Origin: Spirogloea muscicola
Lineage: Eukaryota > Streptophyta > Zygnematophyceae > Spirogloeales > Spirogloeaceae
Direction of reading: 5' to 3'
NCBI GenBank assembly: GCA_009602725.1
Contig: WELB01000110.1
Coordinates: 255,863 to 314,409, forward strand
DNA: 58,547 nt
The translations under genes and the position numbers were made by a program. Positions 22,551-33,130 of the stretch are shown here, in pieces; within the stretch, counting starts at the first letter, position 1; each line of letters starts with the position of its first letter. The notes under the pieces were generated by a model. The model was not told where the DNA came from, ran no database searches, and saw nothing but the letters and a program-made list of their open reading frames with translations.

Positions 22551-22579
22551 ACGGGTTTAGTAATGGCACCCAAGAAGCT

Positions 22580-22604
22580 AAACCCTGAATAGGCTAAACC
22601 CTAA
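22580..22604 (+). promoter_or_regulatory. Telo-box-like motifs upstream of beta-helix gene
   Basis: AAACCCTGA at 22580-22588 and AAACCCTAA at 22596-22604, the second 17 bases before the ATG at 22621. AAACCCTA is the plant telo-box found in promoters of many housekeeping genes. Whether it acts here is inference. Confidence 0.45.
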
Positions 22605-22620
22605 CACCAAGACTAGAACC

Positions 22621-25600
22621 ATGGCGGGCGCGTGGCCGCCGCGCGCGGCGGCTGCCGCGGCCCTCTGCCTCGCCAGCTTGCTGCTGCTGGAAGCAGCGGG
22701 CCTGGCGGCCGCCGCCGCTATGGCTGCCGCCCCCGTCTCCGGTGCGCAGTCAGCTTGCCGAGCCCACCATCGGTCGGCACCATGCGGGCGCTGCAGGCGA
22801 GCAGCGAGGGACGTCCTAGAGGACCTCCGCGCCTCGTCTCTGCGACTGGCTCCATCGCCGGCGCCGCCGTTAGAACGAATGCCACAGCCGGAGCCGATGC
22901 ACGCCTTTGCCAGTGCTTCGTCGCCCCGAGTCGGCCAGTGGGCTTCGTTGGATCTACTCAGGCCGGGCCATGACGCCGCCGTCGCCCCTCCGCAGAGAAC
23001 GCGCATGCCGCAACGCCCAGAGAGTGGTGGAGCTCCGGGGACCCATCAGCCGATGGAACCCCCGCAGACCTGCTCGATGTCCATGGGCAGCCTTTGAAGC
23101 AGTCCGATGCTGAGGAGCACGCGTCGCGCCAGGCGGCGGCGGCGGCGGCCCAGCGAATTTGGGCAGCAGCGTGGCCGCTACGGCAGATTCAGCGTCTTCT
23201 TGACGGCGGACTTGACTGCCTCCGCGGCCGAGCCACGTCCCTCACAGCGACCAAAGCCACAGGTCGGGAAGCCCTTATCCTCTCTAGTCCTCACCCTGCT
23301 GTTCCAGGATTCTTGACCCTTTCTCCATGCAGCGCTAAACCCAGAACCGAGGCCAAGAAGCTAGGCTTCAGATTTTGTACATCCTAAGTCTGGTTGCCAA
23401 ACCTGATGCGCTTTGTATTGCATGCTCAGATCAACATCAGAGCAGCTCAGAGTTGATTCTGACCTCAGTAGGCTGCCTGATATAGTCAATCTGCTATTCC
23501 AATGGAGATGAGGCCAGTGTGAGCTGACGTTCCTGGTTCCAGTACTAACACCTGCTTGTTGCGTCAGCTGCTCAGAGCCCCAGCCACAGAGCTGCAGCTT
23601 GGATCGGGTGCGCATCGACGTCTTCATACTCGACGACATTCTGAGAAGGGGCGGCCTCCCCGCAGCCACGACGGCAGTGCTCGTCCTCCACCGCAACCTC
23701 ACGCTGCCGTCGACGATGCGCCTCAATGGGGCCTTCTCCTGCACCGTGTTCCAGTGCGCCGCTGCCCCTGGTGGCTGCTTCATCCACAGCACCAGCACGC
23801 TGGCGCCAGCTGTGCTCATCCAGGGTGCCCATCATGTGCTTTTCGTTGGCGTCCACATCCACGGGCCCCCGCCTGTGGACCAAGTGGGCGCGTGCCCCGT
23901 CAAGCTCTACAAGTACATGGACGTGGCAGCCTGCCCCGCCCTCGCGGTGGCTTCCTCCCTCCACATCCACGTGGTCATGGCCACAATCTCCGGGGCCGTG
24001 CACGTCTTCAACTCCCGGCACTGCCTCTTGGACTCGCTCCACATAGTCTCCAAGGACTACGGTGTCGTCATAGGCGGGAAAGGGGTCACTGAAAGGCCCG
24101 ACTTCCAGCTCATGCACAACACAATTTCCAACAACGTCATTCAGGGAAGGAAGATGGGTGTGCACCTCGCGTATGGAGCTGTTGGGGTGTCGGTTCTGAA
24201 CAATGACATCCGTGACTTCTTCAAGTTCGGCATCTACCTTGGAAGGGGCATCCACAATACAGGCGACTGTGAGATTGCTGGAATGCCCTGCATTGCCGCC
24301 GCCCATTGAGAGACACTCGCACTTGCACCACCTGCTTTCCCTCTTGCATGTGTAGCTTTGTTGCGGATGACATTGTTGGTAGATATGAGAAGACATACTC
24401 TTACTTTCCGCTATTTATCCTGATAAGCCTTGCATTTGTCACAACTGTGCAGCAATGCACAATCTCGTGAAGCACAACTATCTCTTCACAGCCCCCCATG
24501 CAGTTGTCGATTCTGATGGGGGGGGCTTGTACGCCGCCACTCACTGGTTGAATCCAGGTATAGTCCAACGGCGTTACAATGCAGGAAAAGCTTCTGTTCT
24601 GCATATCTCAAGTCATCCATCTCAGTGAGCTTGATCCCCTGCCTGTTGTGGACTGGAGAATATATGACGGACATAGGCTGCCAGATGTACTAACAAAGAT
24701 CTAGTGAAACCTAGAGGGCAAGCATCAGAGTGTTACATTGCAAGTGCTCATACAGAAGAGGCCCATTTGCCTCTTTGCAGGCAACAAGATGGAGTGCAAC
24801 TATGTACTTGGGCCCATGGCTCACTGCATCTACCTAGACATTGCAGCCTCAGGCGTGACACTTGATGGGACCGTCTGCGTGGGCCAGAAGAATAGCATGA
24901 AGATGAACACGGGCCATGCCAATCGTATAACAGGCCACTTGACAATCGCGCCCCGCTACCAGCCTGGCTTCATAATGCCACAGCTTCTCTGGAACTGCAT
25001 TCGTGACCCAGGCTCGTACTGGAATAAGATCCGAGAGCAATATTGGGACAGCCCTTCTTTTCAGGCAGTAAGCGTCATGTATCATACAAGGCCAAAATTT
25101 GTCTCAGGCGCTCAGTGAGCTTTCTGATGAAGCCTTGTTGAAGTCTTCATTGCTCCACTCTTTGCCAGGAGTATCCGTGGTTGACAGACTTCTGCGACGT
25201 CACTGAGATAGCTGGTGTCAGCTGCAATCAGGAGACAGGGCTCAATGCTTCGACCACTGGCAATTGCAGCGGCATGCCTACGCTGAATGTGTGGCAGGTT
25301 TGATTGCACCCAGTTCGATGCCGTGCTTCTTTGCTCTTTGACACCACAGAAAGCCCAAATCACCAAAGATTCACCTGTGATTGGTAATTCAGCACAACAT
25401 CTCGGAGATACATGCTGCCTGAGTGTGCTTGCAAGGATGGATTGCAGTCCGTGGTGGTGGCTTCGCGAACGACGCGGGTGCCAGCCATTCTGCATACAGA
25501 CCAGCTGCCGGCGCTGCCTTGGATCAACAACGTAAGCTTCACTGAGTATCGTGCAAAGACCCCAGAAGAAGCCTCTGCCAAGTATGGGCTTGACTTCATA

Positions 25601-25843
25601 GACATGGCCAATGGCGACTGGGGCTTGAGGCCGTCCTCGAGGATCTTGCAAGACAGCCCGGGCTTCCGGTCGTGCCCAAGGCGAGACGTGGGTCCCAGGC
25701 TCAGCAATGCAACCGCAGCCACGGCAGTATTCTTCAAAGTTCTTTGCTGCGGCAATGAAGGTGTGCAGAGGTGCAATCAACTTGACTTGATTGGCGAGGT
25801 GCTACTGGAGGTGGGAACCAATCTTACCCGAGACAGCCTGTAG
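22621..25843 (+). CDS. Secreted right-handed parallel beta-helix protein
   Basis: Probable extracellular or wall-associated protein with a pectin-lyase-like beta-helix fold; no enzyme activity can be assigned. The proposed start at 22621 gives a signal-peptide-like Ala/Leu-rich N-terminus (MAGAWPP..., ALCLASLLLL). Clear exons: ~23599-24268, 24453-24557, 24781-25067, 25169-25297, and a last exon from 25436 or 25448 (both acceptors in frame) to the TAG at 25841. Joins are confirmed by sense across junctions, for example HNTGD-S-MHNLVKHNYLF. The beta-helix coils are visible as LHIHVVMATISGAVHVFNSR, LMHNTISNNVIQG and VSVLNNDIRDFFKFGIYLG. A Cys-containing C-terminal region has NxT/S sites. Exons between 22621 and 23599 are unresolved: several GC-rich frames are open and none stands out. 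Confidence 0.7.
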
Positions 25844-26640
25844 TGAAGCCTTCGGTGTCGTATAGAACGAAGTGAATTTAAGCATCCACCTTGAAGACAA
25901 GCAAGATAAGGAAACTTGCGCACGAAGTGGTGAACAGTCTATCCAAACGATGGGTTGATCTGTTTGGTAAATGGCGTGATAGGAGCATCGACCAGTGACT
26001 ATATAATGGTCTCCAGCTCTTGCCTCATTCACTCTGAAGGTTGCAACTAGATACATGACATGCATGGAGACTTACCACAATCCTGCCTAATAACATTCAT
26101 TAATGGTTTCTCCCCCAACATGTTCACTTGTTGATATGATGGTTGTGACTTGCTGTATCTGAATTGGTAAAGAGATTCTGCAACTATTCAACAATAACTG
26201 ATCGTATAGCTAGATGATCATATAGCGAAGGATATGTGTAATGTGCGAGGGTTATTCTGTCAGCTGTCAAAATTTAGGTATTGTCCTGAACCATCAGAGC
26301 CTTCATAGTCAGCAATGGGCTTGCAACCATACAAATGAAGTCAAGAATGTTCAATGAGTGGAAGACACTCCCTCTCACCAGTGGAGTAAAGATACATGGA
26401 GTCATTATATTGAACATCATGAAAGTTGCGAGAATGTCGAACTCCGCTACCGCATGACAGCAGTTTAACTGGCAGAAAGGTCATGAAGAGAAGGATGCCA
26501 ATATGCTGTTCTGTAGTCTTTTATTCCACTATAATTTGGTATACTGCGTTGTGGTGGAAGCATGCAGCTGTGCTGGTAAGTGGTTGGTCTTGCCTGCGTG
26601 ACCGACATTTCATCCTGTGGATATTAGTCACACACCACGT
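25844..26640. other. Spacer, nothing recognised
   Basis: AT-richer sequence after the beta-helix gene. It presumably contains that gene's 3' UTR. I see no ORF with coding character and no repeat-family motif. Confidence 0.5.
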
Positions 26641-26644
26641 CGGT

Positions 26645-27062
26645 TCAGTGGTCTAGCACGCTGATCAGGCTAATAGCCTGAATCGCTCCTACGCCACGCC
26701 TCCATACCGTTAGATAGACATGTCTCACAGCGGCAGCCGACCAGACGATTCCCGGCTGCCATTTCCGCTCCAGCGACCCAGAGGACAGAAACAAACAGCT
26801 CTTCCAAAGTAAGGCAATAACTGTGAGAGGCCAGCCCAAAGAAAGAAAGACTGCCCTCAGAAGAAGGACGATGGAGTGTGCATTAAGAAGCAATGTACGA
26901 TGCAATGGACGATGGAGTGTGTATTGAGTGATGGAGGGCCTGAGTGGCTAAGTACAGCGGCAAGCACGGTAGAGGGCGATGACTGTATTGGCCAGCCCAG
27001 AAAATGAACGACTCGGGTGGCCACTGGGGGCTCAGTATCTCTCAGTGAGCAGCCGCAGGTCA
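26645..27062 (-). repeat. Dispersed repeat units with hairpins
   Basis: It contains the family motif in minus sense at 26790-26850 (GCTCTTCC, then CTGTGAGAGGCCAGCCC), a partial at 26990-27010, and copies of the ACTTGGCCACTCAGGCCCTC repeat at 26917-26960 in inverse orientation with a duplicated GACGATGGAGTGTG. Confidence 0.65.
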
Positions 27063-27106
27063 AATAGAATAATCTCCCGGTATCCCAGAGGAATTAAGCA
27101 AGAGCC

Positions 27107-27250
27107 ATGGCCCTGAAGTTTTCTCGGCAGCTCAGCGCGCCACCGCCGCCGCTACCGCCGCCGCCCGGCGGCGGCAGTGCCGCGGCGTGCCACTCCAGAG
27201 TGGTGCCGGCGGTGCTGAGCGCTCGGCATGGCTCAGGAGTGACGCGCTGA
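27107..27250 (+). other. Upstream ORF / GC-rich leader of SPX-MFS gene
   Basis: An ATG-initiated 47-codon frame (MALKFSRQLSAPPPP..., ending at TGA 27248-27250) lies 207 bases before the ATG of the phosphate transporter. It includes a strong GC hairpin near 27138-27175 (CCGCCGCC-GCCC-GGCGGCGG). It could be a translated uORF, an untranslated leader, or a mis-split exon. No promoter motif is evident. Confidence 0.35.
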
Positions 27251-27456
27251 CAAGCCCCCGCTCGCACGCCCTTGCGAGCAGACTGCAGCGACCAGCAGAC
27301 GCGCGCATTTCACCGTTCCCCCGACGGAAACTTCGTTACTGCTGCTTCCCGATCAGGACTACATTTACGTCTCAAGTGCTTAAGGAGGCCGAGCGCGCTC
27401 AGCTGCTCGGCCTCCTGCGGCAGCATTGGTCGCCGCTGTGACGTGCCACTGCCGAG

Positions 27457-30400
27457 ATGGTGCAGTATGGGCAGTACCTCGTAGCGCATCAGGTTCCAGG
27501 CTGGGAGGCGTGAGTACCACTGACTCTCCCACCCCAGTCAGCAGTACAAGGGGATCATATGAAGGTCTTGAACAGGATTTACGCCTGTGCGTGATACGGT
27601 CTTGAGTTCTGAATGCGAGCCTGATTTCTTCTCATGCCGTGCATTTGGAAGTGCCTGTACCTTGCTGACAGGATGCTTTGGTAATAGGTACTACATACAA
27701 TATAAGCAACTGAAGAAAAGGATCAAGGAGTATGCGGCCAGGCAAGGGGCAAACAATGAGGAGGACGGAGTGGAGCGCGTCCGCAGATTTTCTGAGATTG
27801 TGGATTCGCAGGTCAGGAGGGCTTTTTCTTGCATGTCTGTCAGTGTTCCTGTTGCCACGTTGCACAAGTCGTGATAGCTGAGGTGACATAGCCACTTGGC
27901 CGATTCCCGTTGCCATGTTGTGCACAAGTCGTGATAGCTGAGGTGACATAGCCACTTGGCCAAAGGTGCCATACTTTGGCTAAGTTTCTTGATTGTCCGT
28001 GCTGCCAGGTGGAGAGAACGGTGTTGTTCCTTATTGAGCAGCAGGGCTTACTTGCTGGCAGATTACAACGACTCCGCGAACAAAGAGAGATGATGGAGCC
28101 TCATGAGCAGCTTGTGGTAGTGCCACAACTCTTAGAAGCTTATAGGTAGGGGTGCCTTGACCACTGTGATAACTGGTCGCTGAGCAGCAGTTGCAAGCTA
28201 CTGAGCTTACAAGTCGTAGGTTCAGCAGTCTTCTTGAGGGCTACCTTGATTGTCCAGCAGAGCAAGCTTCCCAGGAGCCAGGTAGCACATAGACTAGATA
28301 ATCTCCTCTTATTCCTCAATAGACTTATGCTTGCAGTCCGTCAGAACATTGTTACACTGATAATGATCTACCACAGACAGATAGCTCCCTGGATACTGGA
28401 TTGATGCATTGTTGGAAGTCTGTACTGTACTCGTTGCAGGGAAGTGGGGTCTGACTTGCTGAAGTTGCTGCAATTTACAGAAGTCAATGCAACAGCCCTA
28501 CGGAAGATACTGAAGAAATTTGACAAGCAAGTGGGCTACCAGCTCCAGAAGCAGTACTATATCACGCGCACAAATCACCCCTACTCTCAACTTCAGCAGG
28601 TCCTTCGTCAAGTGGTATGCATCTCCACTTTGACTCTTATTGTTGTCGTGGGCACCTGACATTGGTGCTTGGCATACGTGAAACAATACTTCACCAGCCT
28701 TTTGACTCTTTCCTCGAAGGAAGCACCGAAAATGCCTCTCGTCATGAAGCTATTCTCGTGCTCATTCAAGAGTCAAGTGCCACATTGTGGCAATAGTTTG
28801 GCATTGTTGACGGTGTGGTTTTGATGTCTGTGACCCTGTGTATGTAAGTAAGTCTGCACATTAGCTCTGAATCCATGTCGGCTCATCAGGGACTTGGCGC
28901 AATGGTGGGTACCATCTCCAGAAACATGACGGAACTTTTGCAACAGCAAAGAGCATCCAAGCTCCACAGGCAGACATCCTTTTCTTTGTATCGACAGCCT
29001 TCTCTTCCTTCACAGCTTGAGAATGAGCCTGTCATCATGGTAAGCGCCACATGTAGCTCTCACATTGCAGTCCTTCTCTTGTTATTGTGTTGGTAAGTTG
29101 CTATGCAACACATTATTCACTTTGAGGAAGTGCAGTGGATCAATGCAGGCAATAGAGGCAGCAAGGAATCGACTGACAAGAGCAGTCAGCTACAACACAT
29201 TTGTGGCCAATGTACTCCTCCTTCCGCACCCCTCACCAACTGCAGTTGCAGAAGAGGCGGCACAGGAGGTTGAGTACCATTGGCCCTCAGTGCAACTTAA
29301 TCTGGCCAACACCTTCCTCTACATGGTGTGTAATCTCTGTAGTACTTCTATCAAATGCTTTCTGTCTGCAGCTGCATCTCGTAGAAACGAGCTGCATTGT
29401 CGGCAATCTCTAATACAAGAATACATCAGCGTGCTATGTTCTCATGAGCAGTCTCAGCACAATTGGGTAGGTGCACTTGTGGGTTGAGGGTGCCTAGCAA
29501 TGCAGCTCTCATCAGGGCAACCTGCTCGGAAACAGGAGGTCACAAGGTGTACTAATGAACAAAGCAGATCCAACTGATTCAAGCCTGTACTTGCCAGGTC
29601 AACTACTACATTGTGGTGCCCTCCTCAGATGATTATGCATTGCTCCTTGGAGTGCCTGCTACTTTGTGTGGTGTCATCATTGGATCCATGCCCTTGGCAG
29701 CAATTGTCTCAGCTTTTGCTTACAGTTCTTGGTCAAACCGTAATTACACGGAGCCTCTGGTAGTGAGCACGGCCATCACGATAGTTGGCAATCTTATGTA
29801 TGCCATGGCTCTGAATGCGAATTCCATCTGGTTCCTCTTTCTGGGAAGGTTCCTCTGTGGGTATGCCTTCTGTCCTCCAGCAATTTCGTATGTTGCAGAT
29901 CATTGCAGGTTCCCACAATAACATGGAAGTGTTGCACTGCTCATGGCAATTGCCATGCATGCTTGTAGCCAGAGGCCGCCAAGAACAAGTCTTGCTGGCA
30001 GAGCAGTTGAGGGGAATATTCAGGGCTCAGAGTTGCTGAGGCTGAGCTTAATACTGCAGAGAAGTTAGCATTGACTGCTAAGGATGGCGACTGAAGACTT
30101 GATTAGTGTGGTTGGCAAGTTCTGAAGTTGGAAGAAAATGTGCAGGTTAGGAGGGGCAAGGGCTGTCAACCGCAGATACATTGCTGACCATGTTCCTCTG
30201 AGTCAGCGGACAAAGGCATCTGCTGACTTTGTCAGCGCAAGCGCACTCGGTCTGGCTGTGGGCCCTGCAGCTGCCGGCCTACTGAATATGCTCGATGTCA
30301 AGGTGAGGTAGAGGCAGCTCTGACGCCTCCAAGGCTGTGAGATTCCTTTATGCCTTCTATTGACTGTTTACCAATGAATTATGGGGTGTTTGTCCACAGG

Positions 30401-32083
30401 TTTTTGGCTGGTATGTCAATTTTGCGACTGGTCCTGGCTGGGTTATGGCCATCGCGTGGGTATTTTATCTTGCAGCTGTCCTGCTTTATTTCAAAGAGCC
30501 CCCCAAGAAGGATGTGTCCGTTCTAAATCACTCAGCAGAACCGGCCGTAAATGGAAGTGTGAGGAAAGAGGATGGCAGTGGTGCAATCAGCACTCAGCAA
30601 TTTTCGTCAGTAAGGCAGCGCCTCTTGGCTTCTTCAAAGGAGGGACTCAAGGTAAAGCAGCACGCTTGCGTGCAAGCTGTTGCACCGGCCGGCAAGGCCA
30701 TACTTGCAACTTTGTGCCGTGTCAAATAGAATTTTTGTGTATTGTAGAAATGGTGATATCAGGACTTTGCGCCTGCTATGCAATTGCATGCTGTGTCCCC
30801 TGTACAGTCTTTTTTGCTGTAGCTACAGCAGATGCTCTGGCTAGGTGATGGCCTGACAGGACTCAGAGCTCGTATCATCAACGTCTCTCAGAGTGTAGAA
30901 GAAGGAGTCATTGACGAGGATGACATGGACAAAGAGGAAGCAAGTGACATGAAAGTGGTGCCAAGTATACAAAGGGACTTGAGCTTTGGAGAGGCCATGG
31001 AGCAGTTAAATGGGCCCGTCGCGGTTCTGCTCTTTGTTTATGTCACCCTCAAGCTTGCTGCTGAGGTTCTGGTCAGCGAGTCCAGCGTTATCACTAAGTA
31101 CTACTTCAGATGGAGCACCACAAAGGTGAGGTAGAGTGTAGTTCTTGCCTGTACTTTAGAACCACATCAAGTACTCATCTTTCCTGCTGCATTGTCCAAG
31201 GTATGTGTCTGAGTCTCTCTCACTCCTGGAAACTGTGATTGTGCTCTGCAGATAGGGCTCTTTCTGTTTCTTGAAGGCTTGACTGTGCTGCCAGTGAGTG
31301 CGGTAGTTGGCCACTACATCAGCAATTTGTACGACGAGAGGTAGGGCCACCAGTGACATCGTCGTCATCATGTTGCTGGACAGCCTGCACTGAATTTCGT
31401 TATCAGTAATGGGCTCCATTTACTGATGTCGCGCTCACAGAGATTGCTTGCAAATCGGGCCTGCCAGGCTTCATAGTGAGGCAGAGCTCTACTACAGCAT
31501 TTGGTACTGTGCTTTTGCAGGACTGTGATCTTCTGGACAGAGCTGATTCTGGCCGCTGGCATCGTGGCCATTTTGGATTTTGGGCCGTATCTGGGTTACA
31601 ACCTCGTCCAGTACTCTATTGCCGCAACAATCATCTACGTCTCGTCCAATGTCCTGGAAGGCAAGCACAGGCTATTGTCTTCCCTCAAGCAGCTCTTTTT
31701 CATATTGCTTAAGTTGCACGCGATGAATGGATGCCTTGGGCACTGTGCTTGCTCTAGCCCAGGCAAGCCTGTGCTTGCCACGCGTTAAGCAAGGTGATCC
31801 TCATCAGGATATGCTTTTATAAGTTTGATGACATGTACGTGCAGGTGTGAGCATGTCCTTGCTTTCTAAAGTCATGTCTCCGAAGCTGGCAAGGGGAACT
31901 TTCAATTGCGGCTTTCTGTCCACCGAGGCCGGTACTATTGCTAGAGTGATTGCGGACGGCCTCATCTCTGTGTGTGGCTATGCGGGACTGTCTCAACTCC
32001 TCAATCTGACAATGTTGCCGACGCTGGCCGTCGCTATTATCGCCCTCATTTGGACAAAGCGAGCCTACCTTTCATTGTACTAG
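27457..32083 (+). CDS. SPX-MFS vacuolar phosphate transporter (VPT/PHT5 type)
   Basis: Tonoplast protein that moves inorganic phosphate into the vacuole; its SPX domain senses inositol pyrophosphates. Thirteen exons join in phase: 27457-27509, 27688-27811, 28009-28145, 28440-28614, 28890-29039, 29149-29325, 29598-29860, 30146-30302, 30400-30651, 30829-31125, 31252-31340, 31521-31660 (GC donor), 31845-32083. They encode 750 aa, near the family's usual ~700. The SPX domain spans about residues 1-180, with [15 protein letters not shown], the basic helix [10 protein letters not shown] and [13 protein letters not shown] landmarks include [50 protein letters not shown] and an [13 protein letters not shown] segment before the end ...LSLY. 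The start gives the expected SPX N-terminus MVQYGQYL. Confidence 0.94.
27848..27961 (+). repeat. Tandem duplication in SPX-MFS intron 2
   Basis: Two copies of a 60-base unit (27848-27901 and 27906-27961) sharing CACAAGTCGTGATAGCTGAG and CATAGCCACTTGGCC, with only a few differences. It lies between exons 2 and 3. Confidence 0.9.
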
Positions 32084-33130
32084 AGGCGCTCTTGCAGAAC
32101 TCCTCTTCTGCCTTACCTGATGAAATTACCCGTGGCATCCCTTGTGGGTAGACGAGACGTGCAAGAGCAGAGTGTATTATAGCAATTTGACTGTAGTCCA
32201 TGATGCAGGCTGATAAAAAATATTGCTGGCAAGGTGCATCTGGCCCCCCTGGCTTCAAACACTTAATTGCAGCACAGTAAGCAAATGGCTGTACAAGGTG
32301 TGTCATCAGCAAGCAGGTGACTGCGGCTTCCTATGTGAGCTGAGTGATTTGCCAGTTTGTCAGATTATGCTCTCCTCCGCTATTTGGATGCATTGATGGT
32401 TCCTGTAGCAATAGCATGTGCTTCAGCAGTAGGTTGGAACCACTGCTGTTCCTCTCTCATACCTGGCATGGGTCCTGCTGCATGAATATTAAGCATTAGC
32501 ACTGGGGGGTCGCTGATCCTGACACAGCTCACTGTCAATCATATGCAGCGCCCATGTTGTCGATGTGCCTACTTGAAGGCCACAAATAAAGAATCAGGAA
32601 GTAAATTTCTTGGTGTTTGGCCAGCAGAGAGAAGGAACCCTCTCCAGTTCGCAACATGTTGCATCATGCTACATGGCTCTCAGAAGCACAACAGAATGCT
32701 TTGACGTTGCTGGCCGCAAGCAAGCGCTAATGCTGGAGGCATTTGCCTGAGGGTCCAACATCAAGCACAAACGGGACTGTGCAAGGCAGCACTCCGCCAG
32801 CTGAGTAATTGCTTGTTGGGACTTCCCAATGGTGACAAATGACTTCTCTGGAGGACCAGGGAGGTTTCATCAGTCACACTTGCACTGGAGAAGGGAAAGT
32901 GGGCCGATCTGAACCCTCCCTCATTCAAGGCAAACTTGTGAGCTGCGGCTCAGCTCTAAGCACAGGAAGGCCTTGCTTATCCAGAAACTACTAAAGAAAC
33001 AACAAACACATATCAGGTGAGCACAATGGAAGAGGAGCGGAAGGTGGGGAACAAGGTGCTTCATTATGGCAGCTGCTCGAAATCCGTCCTTGCCCAAAGT
33101 GCAGGGAGGCCTGCTGGGCTGCTGGCGCAG
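32084..33130. other. Convergent spacer between SPX-MFS and PP2C genes
   Basis: The two genes end toward each other here, so the spacer should hold both 3' UTRs and terminators. No coding frame or repeat-family hairpin was seen. No clear polyadenylation signal was identified. Confidence 0.5.

Noticed and set aside
23572-24396. 274-codon minus-strand frame
   Set aside because: Antisense to the beta-helix exon. The plus frame splices cleanly into sensible protein and this one does not.
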